Below are positions 12,763 through 14,499 of a stretch of 14,499 nt of DNA, in pieces. The translations under genes were made by a program, and so were the position numbers. The stretch is from an uncultured bacterium (GTDB lineage: Bacteria; Cyanobacteriota; Vampirovibrionia; Gastranaerophilales; Gastranaerophilaceae). The notes beneath the pieces were generated by a model. That model saw only the letters and a program-made list of their open reading frames with translations. It was not told the DNA's origin and ran no database searches. The DNA lies in the NCBI GenBank assembly GCA_949286405.1, contig CASECH010000002.1:1-14499 (forward strand), given 5' to 3'. Numbering within the stretch: position 1 is the first letter of the stretch; each line of letters starts with the position of its first letter.

Positions 12763-12790
12763 ATACTATATGCTACTACAAACCTTACAA
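12763..12790 (-). promoter_or_regulatory. Weak candidate promoter of the histidine kinase
   Basis: On the minus strand TTGTAA (12790-12785, 4/6), a 16-nt spacer and TAGTAT (12768-12763, 4/6) end 7 nt before ATG 12755, repeating the leaderless geometry with poorer boxes. An overlapping TATAGT (12770-12765, 5/6) would give a leader of about 3 nt. No Shine-Dalgarno is present either way. Confidence 0.35.
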
Positions 12791-12854
12791 TTACCCTGTC
12801 AGGCTATTTCGGTTGAAAATTAGATAAAATCATACTTTTAGAGTACTATTTTTT

Positions 12855-12882
12855 TTGAATTAGATTTTTTTGATGTTAAAAT
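12855..12882 (+). promoter_or_regulatory. Promoter of dnaG, leaderless geometry
   Basis: TTGAAT (12855-12860, 4/6), a 16-nt spacer ending in TGT (extended -10) and TAAAAT (12877-12882, 5/6) are followed by six bases (AGAATT) and ATG 12889. The predicted start of transcription is the start codon, and there is no Shine-Dalgarno. Confidence 0.65.
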
Positions 12883-12888
12883 AGAATT

Positions 12889-14499
12889 ATGGCTAACACA
12901 CTGGAAGAATTAATTTCACAAATAAAAGACCGACTTGATATTGTAGAAGTTGTTTCTGAAAAAGTTATACTAAAAAAATCAGGCGGACATTATTGGGGAT
13001 TGTGTCCTTTTCACAAGGAAAAAACACCTTCTTTTTCTGTTAACCCTAATCTTGGCATTTTTAAATGTTTCGGTTGTGGAGAAGGTGGAGATGCACTTAC
13101 CTTCATAATGAAAACAGAAAATAAAGAGTTTATTGACGTAATTAGAGAATTAGCTAGTAAATTTGGGCTTGAAATGCCTAAAAATTACGTCAAAAATGGT
13201 GAATCTAAAGGCCTAAAAGAAGAAATGATTAAAGCTTGTCAAAAAGCTGCAGAATTTTATAATCTCAGACTTTTACAAGATAAATCACCTGAAGTTACAA
13301 AAGTTTTGCAATATCTTACAGATAGAGGCATCACTAAAGATATTATTGAAAAATTTACACTTGGATATGCACCAAAAGCATATACAACTTTTTACGAAAG
13401 ATTTAAAAGTGAATTTAGCGATGAAGTTCTTGAAAAAGCAGGACTTATTTCTGCCGGAAAAGAATCTAAATATATAGATAGATTTAGAAACAGAATTATT
13501 ATTCCGATACAAAATGAATTCGGAGAATATGTTGCATTTGGAGCAAGAGCTGTAGAAAAAGATCAAATGCCAAAATATTTAAATTCTTCTGATTCTTTGA
13601 TTTATAACAAGAGTAAAATCTTATATGGTCTTTATACTGCAAAAGATGCGATTAAAGAATATGACAGTGTTATTCTAATGGAAGGATACTTTGATGTAAT
13701 CTCAGCACAAGCACATGGTATTGAAAATGCTGTTGCATCTTGTGGAACATCACTTACTTCAGAACACATCAAATTACTTTCAAGATATACATCCTCAAGA
13801 AAAATTTACCTATCTTTTGATACCGACAATGCAGGTCAAAAAGCAACAAACAGAAATGCTGAATTAATAAAAGAAGCTTTCACTGGATTAGGAAATATTA
13901 AACAATTTGATGAAAGTTATATGTCAACGTCAGAAGATAAATATTCATGTGAAATTAGAGTAATAGCACCACCAGAAGGAAAAGACCCTGATGAGTTTAT
14001 TCGCTCTGTAGGAGCTGAAAGTTATAGAGAATATATGCAAAATGCTCCGCTTTTACTTGATTTTCAACTTAACAGTATTTTAAAAGAAAGAGTGAATGCA
14101 AATTCTCCATTAGAAAAAACTCGTTTAGTAAAACAAATTATTCCTCTTTTACAAGAAATAAAAAATGCAATCGTTCAATCAGAATATACTAGAATGATTG
14201 CAAATACACTAGCAATAGACGAAAATGCTCTTTTAAGAGAAGTTAAAAAAGCAAACAGAATAACATCAAATACACAAAATATTGAAACTAATGTTAATAA
14301 AATTGTAAAGAAAAATTTAACAATTGCACAAAGAGCGCAAAAAAATTTATTGAGTGTTTTTCTTGTTACCGACAGCCATTTTTCTTTAGAACAAATTAAA
14401 GAATTTATTGGCGATACCCCGTTTACGGACGAAACGTTAATAAATGTAAAATCTACAATTGACAAATTAACATGTACCGTAAATAATGTGAAAGAATTG
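12889..14499 (+). CDS. dnaG: DNA primase DnaG (3' end beyond the window)
   Basis: Synthesises RNA primers at the replication fork with the replicative helicase. 537 codons are present and the frame is open to the window edge. The N-terminal CHC2 zinc domain has C39, H42 (LCPFHKEKTPSFSV), C60 and C63 (FKCFGCGEGGDA). The primase core follows with RFRNRIIIPI and YGLY. Toprim carries MEGYFDV (E265, D269) and SFDTDNAG (D311, D313), then GKDPDEFI. After about residue 390 comes the helical C-terminal region that contacts DnaB. The start MANTLEELISQIKDRLDIVE is the usual DnaG opening. Its promoter ends 6 nt upstream, with no Shine-Dalgarno. It is divergent from the histidine kinase; a sigma-70 gene often follows dnaG, but that lies outside the window. 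Confidence 0.98.
   Translation, partial: MANTLEELISQIKDRLDIVEVVSEKVILKKSGGHYWGLCPFHKEKTPSFSVNPNLGIFKCFGCGEGGDALTFIMKTENKEFIDVIRELASKFGLEMPKNYVKNGESKGLKEEMIKACQKAAEFYNLRLLQDKSPEVTKVLQYLTDRGITKDIIEKFTLGYAPKAYTTFYERFKSEFSDEVLEKAGLISAGKESKYIDRFRNRIIIPIQNEFGEYVAFGARAVEKDQMPKYLNSSDSLIYNKSKILYGLYTAKDAIKEYDSVILMEGYFDVISAQAHGIENAVASCGTSLTSEHIKLLSRYTSSRKIYLSFDTDNAGQKATNRNAELIKEAFTGLGNIKQFDESYMSTSEDKYSCEIRVIAPPEGKDPDEFIRSVGAESYREYMQNAPLLLDFQLNSILKERVNANSPLEKTRLVKQIIPLLQEIKNAIVQSEYTRMIANTLAIDENALLREVKKANRITSNTQNIETNVNKIVKKNLTIAQRAQKNLLSVFLVTDSHFSLEQIKEFIGDTPFTDETLINVKSTIDKLTCTVNNVKEL

Noticed and set aside
13285..14465. Minus-strand ORFs opposite dnaG (13285-13566 and 14175-14465)
   Set aside because: Both are antisense to conserved primase sequence; low-complexity Phe/Ser/Cys-rich products typical of reverse-frame AT-rich coding DNA.

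Overview
The window is strongly AT-rich bacterial DNA with short intergenic gaps. It combines a full housekeeping set (EngB/YsxC, Xer recombinase, thymidine kinase, LepA/EF4, DnaG) with small stand-alone DNA-binding proteins of LuxR and XRE type, a TrmB-family regulator, a TolC-family channel and an exported TPR protein. Low GC, a TolC-type channel implying an outer membrane, and this mix of regulators best fit a gut Melainabacteria/Vampirovibrionia (Gastranaerophilales-like) genome. That placement is inference from general character, not a match I could test.

Layout. At 1-817 (+) a terminator closes an upstream gene, followed by a two-gene unit of small unknown acidic proteins (223-435, 481-726) with near-identical translation-start regions and its own terminator. 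At 816-5258 (-), read in transcription order, lie a long secreted TPR protein, an 85-aa unknown 8 nt downstream, engB, a five-cysteine 78-aa protein ending at a terminator, and a TolC-family channel whose promoter sits in the tail of that terminator. A divergent promoter region (5259-5368) separates this block from the + genes: Xer recombinase, TrmB-family regulator and thymidine kinase. At 7837-9490 is a regulator-rich stretch: an XRE repressor-like gene (-), a LuxR-type HTH protein (+), a 137-aa unknown (-), a T-rich gene-free stretch of about 370 nt, and a second LuxR-type HTH protein (+). At 9494-12755 (-) are lepA and, upstream of it, a soluble receiver-histidine kinase. From 12889 (+) dnaG runs off the right edge.

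The most notable signal is a translation-initiation pattern. For tolC, engB, trmB, lepA and dnaG a good -10 hexamer ends exactly 6 or 7 nt before the ATG and no Shine-Dalgarno is visible, so transcription should begin at or beside the start codon (leaderless mRNA). The histidine kinase shows a weaker version. Other genes (tpr, tdk, the 70-aa, 78-aa and 137-aa genes, the second luxR-type gene) have purine-rich Shine-Dalgarno sequences and normal leaders. The genome therefore seems to use two initiation modes side by side, with several core information-processing genes in the leaderless class.

Other points: a rho-independent terminator embedded in the coding end of a convergent gene, palindromic operator candidates in front of tdk and between the XRE and LuxR-type genes, and a histidine kinase with a degenerate N-terminal receiver-like domain and an altered ATP-binding G1 box. 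I see no tRNA, rRNA, CRISPR array, insertion sequence or dif-like site.
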